A stretch of DNA of 64,000 bases. Origin: a virus. Position numbers and translations under genes: made by a program. The stretch spans positions 62,001 through 126,000 of IMG/VR virus record IMGVR_UViG_3300023202_000383. One strand, 5' to 3'. The notes below the pieces were generated by a model. That model searched no databases. It saw nothing but the letters and a program-made list of their open reading frames with translations, and had not been told where the DNA came from. This document shows, piece after piece, positions 51,983-60,201 of this stretch (position 1 is its first letter; each line of letters opens with the position of its first letter).

Positions 51983-52453
51983 ATGATTGATCAGATTTAT
52001 ATGCTAGGTACAATAAGTGAAACGTGGCTAGCTGGCGTTATTATAGCTGTCGCATTATTGATTTTAAAAGTAGTTGATTGGATGATTTCTAAGGCGGAGA
52101 AGAAGGAGCTTTCTACTCTTAGAGAAGCAATCACTAGTTCTATTAATTCAGTTGGGTCTACTTTATCAGAAGATCTAGGTGAAGTTAAAGGATTAATACA
52201 CAAGAACATCGAGATCTCACAAAAGACGTGGGAGCTTCACAACAAATATGATGAGGATGGAGTCCCACTTGTTTATGTTCCAAGAAGTTGGGTAAATCTT
52301 CAAAGTGAGATTGCCAAAACATGCGATTCTATTAGTAGATCTCAAGAATCCATAACTAGAACCCAGGAAGCTTGCCTGAAGGTTTTGGAAAAGATGAATG
52401 ATAGAATGGTTGATGGCAAGATGATAAATAAGGATTCAAGCAAGAAAGACTGA
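51983..52453 (+). CDS. small membrane protein with one N-terminal transmembrane helix
   Basis: 156 residues. Residues about 13-34 (ETWLAGVIIAVALLILKVVD) form one membrane helix, followed by basic KAEKKEL and a long helical, probably coiled-coil, cytosolic or periplasmic part. The ribosome site is weak (gagtcaggagccaaaATG gives cagga). Holin, spanin or superinfection-exclusion roles are all possible; none is shown. Confidence 0.58.
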   Translation: MIDQIYMLGTISETWLAGVIIAVALLILKVVDWMISKAEKKELSTLREAITSSINSVGSTLSEDLGEVKGLIHKNIEISQKTWELHNKYDEDGVPLVYVPRSWVNLQSEIAKTCDSISRSQESITRTQEACLKVLEKMNDRMVDGKMINKDSSKKD

Positions 52454-52516
52454 TGCAAATATATTTATGATTAATTTGGGATTGATAAATCCTGTCAACA
52501 TTCAAGGAGAATCGAA

Positions 52517-52822
52517 ATGCTGAAGCCAGTACGTTCAAGTCTAAAAGGTGGCGTTCACAATGCAGGCGGAAGTCTGTCCGGTGATGGTCATCGCATGAAG
52601 GGCCAGGGCAAAGGCGTCAACGTCAATGCAGGCAGTGACCAGGTTGGTGGCAAGGCCGTCAAGATGGGTATGCAGGGCGGCGATAATTCTGCTTCTGTTA
52701 AAACAGTAGGCATGGTTGGCCGTAGTCATGGTGATGGTAATGGTGGCGGAACAACTGCCAAGATGGGCCAGCAGGGTGGTGACAACTCTGGTGGTATCAA
52801 GACCGTCCCAATGGGCAAGTAA
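52517..52822 (+). CDS. glycine-rich basic protein with repeated KMGxQGGDNS units
   Basis: 101 residues, about a third Gly, ribosome site aggag. KMGMQGGDNSASVKTVGMV and KMGQQGGDNSGGIKTVPMG are two copies of one unit, about 37 residues apart. No cysteines or membrane segment. It is next to the scaffold gene, so a small head or core protein is possible. Confidence 0.6.
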   Translation: MLKPVRSSLKGGVHNAGGSLSGDGHRMKGQGKGVNVNAGSDQVGGKAVKMGMQGGDNSASVKTVGMVGRSHGDGNGGGTTAKMGQQGGDNSGGIKTVPMGK

Positions 52823-52842
52823 TTTCTGTATTATAGAAATTA
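52820..52842 (+). other. 8-bp hairpin before the scaffold gene
   Basis: taatttct / agaaatta with a 7-base loop, beginning at the stop of the Gly-rich gene. AT-rich with no T run; may be a weak mRNA end or processing site. Confidence 0.3.
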
Positions 52843-52847
52843 TAAAT

Positions 52848-52860
52848 TCACTCAAAAATA
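52848..52860 (+). promoter_or_regulatory. candidate late promoter motif (cactcaaaaata)
   Basis: Lies 16 bp before the scaffold start; shares gaaattat ... ctcaaaaata with the sheath upstream region (10591-10610). Inferred late promoter for scaffold and capsid genes. Confidence 0.35.
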
Positions 52861-52875
52861 CCCTGGAGCCTGAAA

Positions 52876-53580
52876 ATGGACAAGATTCGTGAATTACTGA
52901 ATAAGTTGGGGTCTGAGGAGCTTACAAAGAAGATCCTTGAGGCTTTCGACGGTCACGAAGATGAAATTCGCAAGACCCTCGAGGAAGAGTATGAAACTCG
53001 CCTCAAGAAAGCGAAAGAAGTTTGCGTAGAAGAGGTTGAGGCTTATAAGCGTGAATTGGCACGCAAGGTCCAAGTCTTCTGCGAATCTCGTGCAGATAAA
53101 ATTGAAGGTCAGATAGCCAAGCAAGTGGCAATTCGTGAGTCTGATGCTGAGACCAAGCTTAAGAAGATCGCCGCAGAAGTTGAAGGCGTAGAGCTAAATG
53201 GTCCAAGCGATGATGACGTCCGAGCCATGCAAGAGGAACTAAAATCTCTTAAGAAACAGCTTGCAGCTATCTCTGAGCAGCGTAACAACGCTGTGAATAA
53301 GGCTAACCGTGCACACGGTGTGGCCGAAAGTGCTCTCGAAAGGAACCGTGAGCTAGAATCGAAGCTTGAGGAAGCCAAGAAGGCTAAGTCTGAACCGATC
53401 GAGGAGAGCAAGAAGGGCAAGAAGGACAAGAAAGAAGTCAAGCCTTCGAAGCCAGCTAGCACTCGCAAGACCCTCAAGGAAAATGTTTCGAAGTCACGCA
53501 AGGGCGGGGCAAATTCTGAGCCCAAGCCAAAGCCAAGTGGCTTCAATCCAGAGACAATCGCGTCCCAGATGGACGAGTAA
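52876..53580 (+). CDS. gp22: prohead scaffold protein (gp22-like)
   Basis: 234 residues. Highly charged and almost fully helical: IRKTLEEEYETRLKKAKEVC, a coiled coil at about 115-180, and a Lys/Glu/Pro-rich C-terminus ending GFNPETIASQMDE. T4 gp22 has the same place (protease, scaffold, capsid) and composition. Its ending resembles the start of the acidic protein at 37545 (YDPKLIAEQMDF). Identified by context and composition more than by sequence. Confidence 0.72.
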   Translation: MDKIRELLNKLGSEELTKKILEAFDGHEDEIRKTLEEEYETRLKKAKEVCVEEVEAYKRELARKVQVFCESRADKIEGQIAKQVAIRESDAETKLKKIAAEVEGVELNGPSDDDVRAMQEELKSLKKQLAAISEQRNNAVNKANRAHGVAESALERNRELESKLEEAKKAKSEPIEESKKGKKDKKEVKPSKPASTRKTLKENVSKSRKGGANSEPKPKPSGFNPETIASQMDE

Positions 53581-53600
53581 TTTTTTAAAGGAAATTGACT

Positions 53601-55151
53601 ATGAGCCACGTGCAGAACACGATTACTGAGACCGCAGACGCCCACAAGGAGTCTGTATTGGTTGAGGCACGTAGGAATACTATGGTCAAGAAGTGGTCGC
53701 CAGTCCTTGCCAAGTGCAAGGAGGTTAACAGAAAGAAGTATGGCCTCATGGCCCAGCTTCTTGAGAACCAGCATCAAGCTTGGAACCCAGAGGGTGGCAA
53801 CTCGATGCTGTTCGAGGATGTTACCACAACTGGCAACGTAGCGGACTTTACCCGCTTCGCACTTCCTCTGATTCGTAAGTCCTACCAGCGTCTGATTGCC
53901 GACAATCTTGTTGGCGTTCAGCCGATGACTCAGCCAGCATCGCTGATCTTCTATATTCGTTATCGTTACGCCATCTCCAAGGGCCAGACGGTTGCGGGTA
54001 CGCAGATCATGCGTCAAAACACCAGCCAGCAGTTCGCTAAGCAGAACGGCTGGGCACTCGATCCGTTCTACTCTTCGCAGTACGTACGTAACGAGGAAGC
54101 CACAGTCGCTGCCGGTACTGGCACTGAGACAGTCACCAAGGTGCTGGATCAGCGTCCGATCTTGGCTGGTACAGTGGTTGTTAACGTTTACGAAGCCGAT
54201 CAGTTCAACCAGCAGTGCGATCTTGACGATGCGTTCCTGCAGGTTACATATGATTCGGACGGCAACGTTGACACCGTTCTTCTCAACTCCGACGACACTG
54301 ATGTAACAGCGGGCCTGGTCGTTGACGAGATGTCCTCGTCCTTCGACGGTTCCACTGGTACTGTCACGCTTGTCGTCACAGGTGCATTCCCAGCGGGTGC
54401 CCGTGCTTTCGTTGACTACGAGTACGACCTCGAAGCCAACCCATTCCAGCCAGAGCTGACTCTGAGCATCGACAGCGACTCGGTCGCCGCCGTTACTCGT
54501 AAGCTCAAGACCGCTTGGTCGCTGGAGGCCGCACAGGACCTCAAGGCTGTCCATAACATCGACGCAGAGGCAACTCTGACCGATCTTATGGCCGACGAAA
54601 TGGTCGCGGAAATCGATCGTGAAATCATCAACGATCTCATCATCGCCGCAGCCATTAGGGCTAACCACAACTTCGCCACCGCAGCCGGTGCCTCGGTCAA
54701 CTTTACTGACCGTAACATCGCCCTGCTCTACAAGGTGCTCGAAGTTGCCAACATCATTCACAGAGCCACCTTGCGTGGTCCTGCCAACTGGATGGTCACC
54801 TCGGCTGACATCGCTTCGAAGTTCGAGCAGCTGAATGACTTCCGTGGCAGCGACGCTCTGGCGGATGAGGGAATCGATATCGGCATCATGAATGCCGGTA
54901 CGATTCAGGGTAAGCTGAAGCTGTACAAGGATCCGCTGTTCCCGAACTGCCGAATCCTGATGGGTTATAAGGGTAATAGCGTCCTTGACGCTGGGTACTT
55001 CTATGCTCCGTACATTCCGCTTCTCAGCACTCCAACCGTGCTCGATCCTAACTCCTTTGTCCCGAACAAGGGTGTGATGACGAGATATGGTAAGAAGCTG
55101 ATAGAAGACGGTGGGCTCTACTATGGAACTGTTACCGTGTCCAATCTGTAA
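53601..55151 (+). CDS. gp23: major capsid protein (gp23-like)
   Basis: 516 residues from ATG 53601 (aaaggaaattgactATG); T4 gp23 is 521. NPEGGNSMLFEDVTTTGNVA, FTRFALPLIRKSYQRLIADN, LVGVQPMTQPASLIFYIRYR, DLKAVHNIDAEATLTDLMAD and ILMGYKGNSVLDAGYFYAPY are conserved gp23 segments. The start, MSHVQNTITETADAH, contains an IxE site that may be used for propeptide cleavage. Codon use is clearly different from the neighbours (C-ending codons, high GC), fitting high expression. A terminator follows. Confidence 0.95.
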   Translation: MSHVQNTITETADAHKESVLVEARRNTMVKKWSPVLAKCKEVNRKKYGLMAQLLENQHQAWNPEGGNSMLFEDVTTTGNVADFTRFALPLIRKSYQRLIADNLVGVQPMTQPASLIFYIRYRYAISKGQTVAGTQIMRQNTSQQFAKQNGWALDPFYSSQYVRNEEATVAAGTGTETVTKVLDQRPILAGTVVVNVYEADQFNQQCDLDDAFLQVTYDSDGNVDTVLLNSDDTDVTAGLVVDEMSSSFDGSTGTVTLVVTGAFPAGARAFVDYEYDLEANPFQPELTLSIDSDSVAAVTRKLKTAWSLEAAQDLKAVHNIDAEATLTDLMADEMVAEIDREIINDLIIAAAIRANHNFATAAGASVNFTDRNIALLYKVLEVANIIHRATLRGPANWMVTSADIASKFEQLNDFRGSDALADEGIDIGIMNAGTIQGKLKLYKDPLFPNCRILMGYKGNSVLDAGYFYAPYIPLLSTPTVLDPNSFVPNKGVMTRYGKKLIEDGGLYYGTVTVSNL

Positions 55152-55182
55152 TAATTTTTACGGAACACGGTATTAGCCATAA

Positions 55183-55217
55183 AAAGGCGGCTTGGAGACA
55201 AGCCGCCTTTCTTTTTT
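55183..55217 (+). terminator. intrinsic terminator after the capsid gene
   Basis: Twelve-bp stem aaaggcggcttg / caagccgccttt with a gaga loop, then ctttttt. Ends the head operon. Confidence 0.92.
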
Positions 55218-55270
55218 ATATAATAACAATATATTAGAGACATATCATCATTACTTTTTAGGAATATAAA

Positions 55271-57355
55271 ATGCCGAAATTTAAACAAACTCTACCAGCC
55301 AAACAAATTGAAAAGTGGATACAAAATGGAATGTCAATGAGTGAAGTTGCGAGGCGACTAAATAAAAGTGTTGGTAGCATATCTAATTTCTGCAAAAAGC
55401 ATAGTATAAAATCTAATTTTTCTAGTAAAGCCGTTAATATTCCGGTTGATGAAGCCTATAAACTATATCAAAATGGCGTAAGTATGTATAAGTTAGGAGA
55501 GAAGTATAACCGCCCGCCGTCTCTCGTGAAAAAGAAGCTATTAAAGAAGTATCCAGATCTTTGTATTAGAGATATGGATTCTGCAAAAAGACCAGAATTA
55601 CTCAATGACCCAATAATGCTCGCCGATGAAATGAAGTGCAAGTCATTAAGGCGCATCGCTAAAGAATTAAAAGTTAAAGTTCAAACTGTTAGCAGCGCTG
55701 CAAAAAGGCTTGGGCTAACTGAACTTATAAGAGATCAACTTGTTACAGATAAGCCTGAAGATATTCGGTTGCTATATGAATCTGGACTTAGTCTCACGAG
55801 TTTAGCGGACATCTATAATACTTATCCAACAACGATATCGAATATTATAAAAAGAGCGAAAGGGGCGACTAGACCAAGCGGGGGTGTGATACGTGATTCT
55901 AAATATGATGAATTAAATGATAAGGAATGGTTAAAACACCAATATCATGATCTTGATAGATCTATGGCGTTTATAGCGGCGTGGCTTGGTACGTCTATTG
56001 GGAATGTGTCTCACGCCCTTGACAAACATGGTATTTTAAAGAAACCAAAGAGAAAAGTATACTCTAAATTACGTAGGAAAATTTCGAAACATACGCTCAC
56101 CACCAAATGGGGAACTTGGAAATTGCAGAGCAAGGCCGAGATTGAATTTGTTAATAATATTCCTCAATCCGCTAAATTTGTAGAGTATGAACCTGAAACT
56201 TTAGAATATAATGGTGTTGAATACACACCTGATTTTAGAGTAGATGGTGAATATATTGAGATAAAACCTCCATCATATGCTTGCGAGCCAGGTGTAGATA
56301 GACAAAGATTCGTTAAACAGTTGTGCATTGCTAATAAGAACAACATAGCAATCAAGCCGTGGTATAACGGAAAGTTTTTGGATTATAAAGAAATTGAAGA
56401 CATTGATAAATATTTTGCTTTAAATTGGAAAGTTGTGTTTGATTCATCAAATGTATGCTTCGAATTTTTAAAATCATATGGTTTTAGGCCAGTAGAATGG
56501 AATAAAGATTTTTTGCTCGGCGCACTAAATAAATTACATTCTATTCCAGAAAATCAATGGCTTAACGCCAATTATCAGTGTTCTAAAATAATTGATATGA
56601 TTAGACATTTTAATCCACACTTCTGGTCTTCAACTCACAAAGGTTACAACACTATCAAGATGGCATTTGAGCCTGGTAATCAGACTATACTTAAACAGGC
56701 CTTAGAAAGTTTATGGGAGAAGAAGAGAAATATTAATATTTATGGTCTCGTTCGGATAATAGCGAAGAAGTTTAAAGATTTTGCTATGGTTAGTATTTTT
56801 AAACCGTGGGTCGCTAAGCACGTATATAATAAATTACTTCCGGATGGCGGTATTGTTATAGACCCATGCATGGGTTGGGGCGGTAGATTTTTGGGTACTA
56901 TAGGATATGATATAAAGTATATCGGGTATGACCTAAATAACAATGCGGTGCAATCAAATACTAATTTGGTCGAATTTGTAGGATCTTTGTCGATGCACGA
57001 TCCTGATTTTTCCGTTGCTGATTCTTCTGTCATTGATTGGCCAGATGGTGATTTATTGTTTACTAGTCCACCATATGATGATACCGAATATTATGATGGA
57101 TTAAAAGAACAGTGTCGAGATACGACGCCGATTTATGAGAATATTATGAGGTTTAAGGAGAAGATTGCTTTGAACATCCCTAAGCGTCATACGGATAAGT
57201 GTGTCGAGATTGCTGAGAAACATGGTCGGAAGTTAATTGATATGTATAAGATGAGGACTTCTAATTTTATGGGGAGGCGTGAGAGTACGTTTGAGCCGAT
57301 TCTTATATTTGATAAGCTTCGTGCCAATGGCGTCTTGCCGCTGCGTGTGGTTTAG
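55271..57355 (+). CDS. HTH array, PD-(D/E)XK nuclease and DNA methyltransferase in one protein
   Basis: 694 residues. Four or five helix-turn-helix units fill residues 10-255 (for example SMSEVARRLNKSVGSISNF, SLRRIAKELKVKVQTVSSA, SLTSLADIYNTYPTTISNI). The nuclease core is at 288-335: Glu290-Glu292 helix, TPDF at 319-322 and EIK at 330-332. The C-terminal domain is a SAM-dependent DNA methyltransferase: motif I DPCMGWGGRFLG at 531-542, IGYDLN at 551-556 and catalytic motif FTSPPYDDTEYY at 597-608 (SPPY type, N4-cytosine or N6-adenine). The last residues GVLPLRVV come from the repeat array that follows. It sits just after the capsid terminator. Could be a compact restriction-modification enzyme or a self-protecting homing nuclease. 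Confidence 0.75.
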   Translation: MPKFKQTLPAKQIEKWIQNGMSMSEVARRLNKSVGSISNFCKKHSIKSNFSSKAVNIPVDEAYKLYQNGVSMYKLGEKYNRPPSLVKKKLLKKYPDLCIRDMDSAKRPELLNDPIMLADEMKCKSLRRIAKELKVKVQTVSSAAKRLGLTELIRDQLVTDKPEDIRLLYESGLSLTSLADIYNTYPTTISNIIKRAKGATRPSGGVIRDSKYDELNDKEWLKHQYHDLDRSMAFIAAWLGTSIGNVSHALDKHGILKKPKRKVYSKLRRKISKHTLTTKWGTWKLQSKAEIEFVNNIPQSAKFVEYEPETLEYNGVEYTPDFRVDGEYIEIKPPSYACEPGVDRQRFVKQLCIANKNNIAIKPWYNGKFLDYKEIEDIDKYFALNWKVVFDSSNVCFEFLKSYGFRPVEWNKDFLLGALNKLHSIPENQWLNANYQCSKIIDMIRHFNPHFWSSTHKGYNTIKMAFEPGNQTILKQALESLWEKKRNINIYGLVRIIAKKFKDFAMVSIFKPWVAKHVYNKLLPDGGIVIDPCMGWGGRFLGTIGYDIKYIGYDLNNNAVQSNTNLVEFVGSLSMHDPDFSVADSSVIDWPDGDLLFTSPPYDDTEYYDGLKEQCRDTTPIYENIMRFKEKIALNIPKRHTDKCVEIAEKHGRKLIDMYKMRTSNFMGRRESTFEPILIFDKLRANGVLPLRVV

Positions 57356-57577
57356 TGTGGTGTCTGTTCGGTCCTGCCGCTGCGTGGGATCAGGTAAGGT
57401 AAAGTTTTGCCGCTGCGTGGAGTCAGGTATAGTTCAGTTAGATCATGTTTTGCCGCTGCGTGTGGTCATGTGCAGTTGAGTGCTGTCCTGCCGTTGTGTG
57501 TGGTGTAGTGGCATTCTGTTCCGCCGCTGCGTTGCGTACAGTCCTGTTTCGTCACGTCAAGTCCTGCCGCTATTTTT
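57336..57577 (+). repeat. array of seven interspersed tgccgctgcgtg repeats
   Basis: Copies of tgccgctgcgtgtgg or variants begin at 57336, 57375, 57408, 57451, 57489, 57522 and 57565. Distances are 39, 33, 43, 38, 33 and 43 bp, so a period of about 115 bp made of three units appears twice. The stretch is GC- and GT-rich compared with its surroundings and forms the 3' ends of the methyltransferase gene and of the small minus-strand gene. Confidence 0.8.
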
Positions 57578-57633
57578 ATCCATTGCTTTAATTCTTCATC
57601 AAGAATTGGGTCGCCGTGTTGTGGGTCTGCCAT
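57466..57633 (-). CDS. small protein whose 3' end runs into the repeat array
   Basis: 55 residues from ATG 57633, which has a strong site on the minus strand (caaggagatcgatATG). N-terminus MADPQHGDPILDEELKQWIK looks like a genuine helical gene start; the C-terminal half (CTQRSGGTECHYTTHNGRTA) is coded by the repeat array and looks unrelated. I infer a gene truncated by the array. Confidence 0.5.
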   Translation of the reverse strand: MADPQHGDPILDEELKQWIKIAAGLDVTKQDCTQRSGGTECHYTTHNGRTALNCT

Positions 57634-57810
57634 ATCGATCTCCTTGTATTGCGACATCAATGTCAGTTGCATTTGTTTTCTGAAATTAGTATTTCTTGCC
57701 ACTTGTCTGTGTGTTATTAAAATGACTACAGTTGGGTGCAGATAACTATTGTGGAAAGCTAACGACAAGCTGCGAGATTCGGATCTAGAACCAATAAATA
57801 TTAAAGATAA

Positions 57811-58176
57811 ATGAAATTCGAAGCAATAAAAGTTGTTGGTGTCAAAGACGATAGATTGTGCAATGACATCCAAGATCCCGACGTAGAAGCATGGGTCTTA
57901 TGTACAGTAGAAACTAGCGAAGTACAATATGGTGCATTCATAACTAACGGTGATAAGCATCGGGGGGTGCGAACGACGATTGGGTGGAGTATTGATGCTG
58001 CAAAAGATCTGCAATCGTTGCATGGCTTTAGTGTCTACGATACTTTAAAATCGATATATATTGACGAATTGCAGAAATGTCTTAACAGGGGTTGGGCTAG
58101 CATAGAAGGGGAATGTTTCTTTGATGGCCAAGAAAATTCGGAGATCAAAGAAATAGTTAAAACATATCTGAGTTAG
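57811..58176 (+). CDS. hypothetical protein
   Basis: 121 residues (MKFEAIKVVGVKDDRLCND). Beta-strand-rich first half (VEAWVLCTVETSEVQYGAFI), helical C-terminus. It starts a run of small genes in one direction. No family recognised. Confidence 0.58.
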   Translation: MKFEAIKVVGVKDDRLCNDIQDPDVEAWVLCTVETSEVQYGAFITNGDKHRGVRTTIGWSIDAAKDLQSLHGFSVYDTLKSIYIDELQKCLNRGWASIEGECFFDGQENSEIKEIVKTYLS

Positions 58177-58179
58177 GTC

Positions 58180-58776
58180 ATGTTAGAAGACGAAAATATT
58201 AGATTCATCCATGTACCAAAGACTGGTGGGTCGTCTGTCTCATGTGTCTTGTTTGGCGATGGCAAAAGGGGAACTGGTCATCAGCCGGTTTGGCAATGTC
58301 CTCCGAAGTTAAACCAAAATCAAGTTACTGTGGCGTTTGTGCGCAACCCATTAGATCGTTTGGTATCGACTTATTCGTACCTTCTTGCTGATGGGCAAAA
58401 CAATAGAGACAAATCCGATAGCCAGAAGTTTATAAAACCGCATGGGGGATTTAAACAATTTGTTGAGGCTTTAAGTCAAGATCCGGATTTTTATTTCGAG
58501 CAGCAGCATTTGAAACCACAGTTATATTACCTGTCTGAATCTGGTAACAATGTCTGTGCCAATATAGACTGGTTGTGTAGATATGAGAGATTTGACGCAG
58601 ATTTACGCAGGCTATGTCTTGCATTCGGCAAGGAATACCGAAATATCAGAATAAATGCCTCAAAGCATGAGCATCATATCTATTATTATGATGATAAAAC
58701 AGCTGATTTAGTGATGCAGGTATATCATCAGGACTTTGAAGCTTTCGGATATCCTACTTGCCTAAAGACGGGTTAA
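58180..58776 (+). CDS. sulfotransferase-family protein
   Basis: 198 residues. FIHVPKTGGSSVSCVLF at 9-25 is the 5'-phosphosulfate-binding loop and VAFVRNPLDRLVSTYSYLL at about 57-75 is the 3'-phosphate-binding motif of PAPS sulfotransferases; YERFDADL near 135 also fits. By family it moves sulfate from PAPS to a hydroxyl or amine of a carbohydrate or other small acceptor. In a phage it may alter host surface glycans or virion glycans. It starts 3 bp after the previous stop. Confidence 0.8.
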   Translation: MLEDENIRFIHVPKTGGSSVSCVLFGDGKRGTGHQPVWQCPPKLNQNQVTVAFVRNPLDRLVSTYSYLLADGQNNRDKSDSQKFIKPHGGFKQFVEALSQDPDFYFEQQHLKPQLYYLSESGNNVCANIDWLCRYERFDADLRRLCLAFGKEYRNIRINASKHEHHIYYYDDKTADLVMQVYHQDFEAFGYPTCLKTG

Positions 58777-58848
58777 TGCCGAGACCGAATGTTGTATGTA
58801 GCGGGAAAACGGGAAAATTGAAGCTATGAATAATGGTTGGGATTGGCA

Positions 58849-59148
58849 ATGCTAAGAAATATCATAGAATTTGTGTTTTTTAGATCCGGTAAGTGGTATC
58901 CAGTCGATAAGTTCGTTGCTCGTGGAAAAGATTGGGACCAATCCATTTCTCATTTAGAAATTTCTAAATTAGAAGAACAGGCTGAGCCATACATGGGCGA
59001 TCGTGAGCAATTTATGTTGTTTTATATTGATAAAAGCGATGATACTAGATTGAAAGTGGAATCGTGCATCGGTGAATTTAGACGTGGAAAACTGATGATA
59101 AGTAATGATGAAAACGTAATTAGGGCATTCAGACGCAACAATAAATGA
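58849..59148 (+). CDS. small hypothetical protein
   Basis: 99 residues from ATG 58849 (MLRNIIEFVFFRSGKWYPVD). TTG 58837 is the longer option. Overlaps the next gene by 4 bp (ATGA). It belongs to a run of small coupled genes ending with thyA. No motif recognised. Confidence 0.55.
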   Translation: MLRNIIEFVFFRSGKWYPVDKFVARGKDWDQSISHLEISKLEEQAEPYMGDREQFMLFYIDKSDDTRLKVESCIGEFRRGKLMISNDENVIRAFRRNNK

Positions 59149-59573
59149 GTGCGATATATGTCCATGATATAGTAGCGCCAGCCGGGGAGTGGTTGCCTAG
59201 AAATTCTATGACCAAGCTTGAATGGGACAGAGTATATTCTGGTATGATTTACTCTGCATTTGGGGCAAATGATCCGTCATTTGATAATCTTAGACTAATG
59301 CTGCGAGTAGGCACTGTCGAACCATATGGCGGTTTATTCATGGTAGATATTAAATGCATGGATGATCAATACTCGAGAATACATATGATACCAGTGTGGG
59401 AAGTGGGACGTGATATCTTTAATGACGGCATTGAATATAGACTCCATAATTGGGTGTCTGATGGCTCGCCTATTAAAACAGGAATGTACTTAAGGTCTAA
59501 GCAGAAGAGTTCTCCTATTGCCAACGATAGGAGAATTAGAGAAGTGATCCAAGACTTTTTGGATTCTATGTGA
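59145..59573 (+). CDS. small hypothetical protein
   Basis: 142 residues. Mixed alpha-beta pattern (RLMLRVGTVEPYGGLFMVDI, HMIPVWEVGRDIF) and a helical end. Overlaps both neighbours by 4 bp, indicating coupled translation. Function unknown. Confidence 0.58.
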   Translation: MSAIYVHDIVAPAGEWLPRNSMTKLEWDRVYSGMIYSAFGANDPSFDNLRLMLRVGTVEPYGGLFMVDIKCMDDQYSRIHMIPVWEVGRDIFNDGIEYRLHNWVSDGSPIKTGMYLRSKQKSSPIANDRRIREVIQDFLDSM

Positions 59574-59881
59574 TGAATAAAATAGCAGAATTGATTGCCG
59601 ATCGAATTTGGTCGAGATTGTCTCGCGATGGCAATTATTATATTAACACAATGGACCCCTCGAAAATTTCCTTTGGAAGAAAGATGTCTGATATCTTGTT
59701 GACCATTAATGATGATAAGGTTTCTATAGAAAGATTAGTTATTTGGTCATCTGGAAGGCGTATTAGATCTCCAATGTGGGGCAAACGATTTCATGATTTT
59801 GCTGATCCAGACTTTGATCCAGAAAAATGGGTTATAGAAGCAGAAGCGAAATTCAGGGAAATGATTGAATTGTATTCATGA
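59570..59881 (+). CDS. small hypothetical protein
   Basis: 103 residues. Starts ATGATG, so 59570 or 59573 may be used. IADRIWSRLSRDGNYYI and a C-terminal helix (EKWVIEAEAKFREMIELY) suggest an alpha-beta fold. Similar in plan to the ORFs at 62658 and 63115 (a strand-helix start with a closing helix), possibly distant paralogues. Confidence 0.55.
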   Translation: MMNKIAELIADRIWSRLSRDGNYYINTMDPSKISFGRKMSDILLTINDDKVSIERLVIWSSGRRIRSPMWGKRFHDFADPDFDPEKWVIEAEAKFREMIELYS

Positions 59882-60201
59882 CTGATAACGAACGATGGCT
59901 AGTTAATACACTGCGTCAGCTTGATGAACTCAATACTGAGATGAACCAAGCCCGTAAGAGAGGTAAGAATACTGGTATTCCTGGGATGCGCGGCGGAGAT
60001 TGGCTTGAAGCTAGTGGATGGGAGGAAGTGGACGTAGAGAGTCCATATCGCTGGAAGTCGCCTGAAAATGGCACTGTTTTGTGCTTTGAGAGAGCTTTCC
60101 ATCAAGAACGGAATAGAATACGAAGAGATATGGAATTGCTACTTGAGCAGTTTAGAGTAAAATACCCTTTAAATGGGTCTTCTGCAAAGGTTCAAAAATG
60201 A
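59878..60201 (+). CDS. small helical hypothetical protein
   Basis: 107 residues. N-terminal coiled-coil-like helix ([20 protein letters not shown]), a Trp-rich middle ([20 protein letters not shown]) and a second helix. Overlaps thyA by 4 bp. Confidence 0.56.
   Translation: MTDNERWLVNTLRQLDELNTEMNQARKRGKNTGIPGMRGGDWLEASGWEEVDVESPYRWKSPENGTVLCFERAFHQERNRIRRDMELLLEQFRVKYPLNGSSAKVQK

Noticed and set aside
53109-54761. 550-residue minus-strand ORF opposite the capsid and scaffold genes
   Set aside because: It is antisense to two well-supported head genes. The long open frame comes from their biased, GC-rich codon use, and its composition is not protein-like.
57336-57577. CRISPR array
   Set aside because: The repeats are about 12-15 bp, imperfect, with unequal 18-30 bp gaps and no cas genes. 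Spacing pattern and length do not fit CRISPR.
57279-57683. Two Cys/Arg-rich plus-strand ORFs across the repeat array (SCRCVW repeats)
   Set aside because: They are frame readings of the tgccgctgcgtg repeat. No ribosome sites and no sequence pattern outside the repeat.
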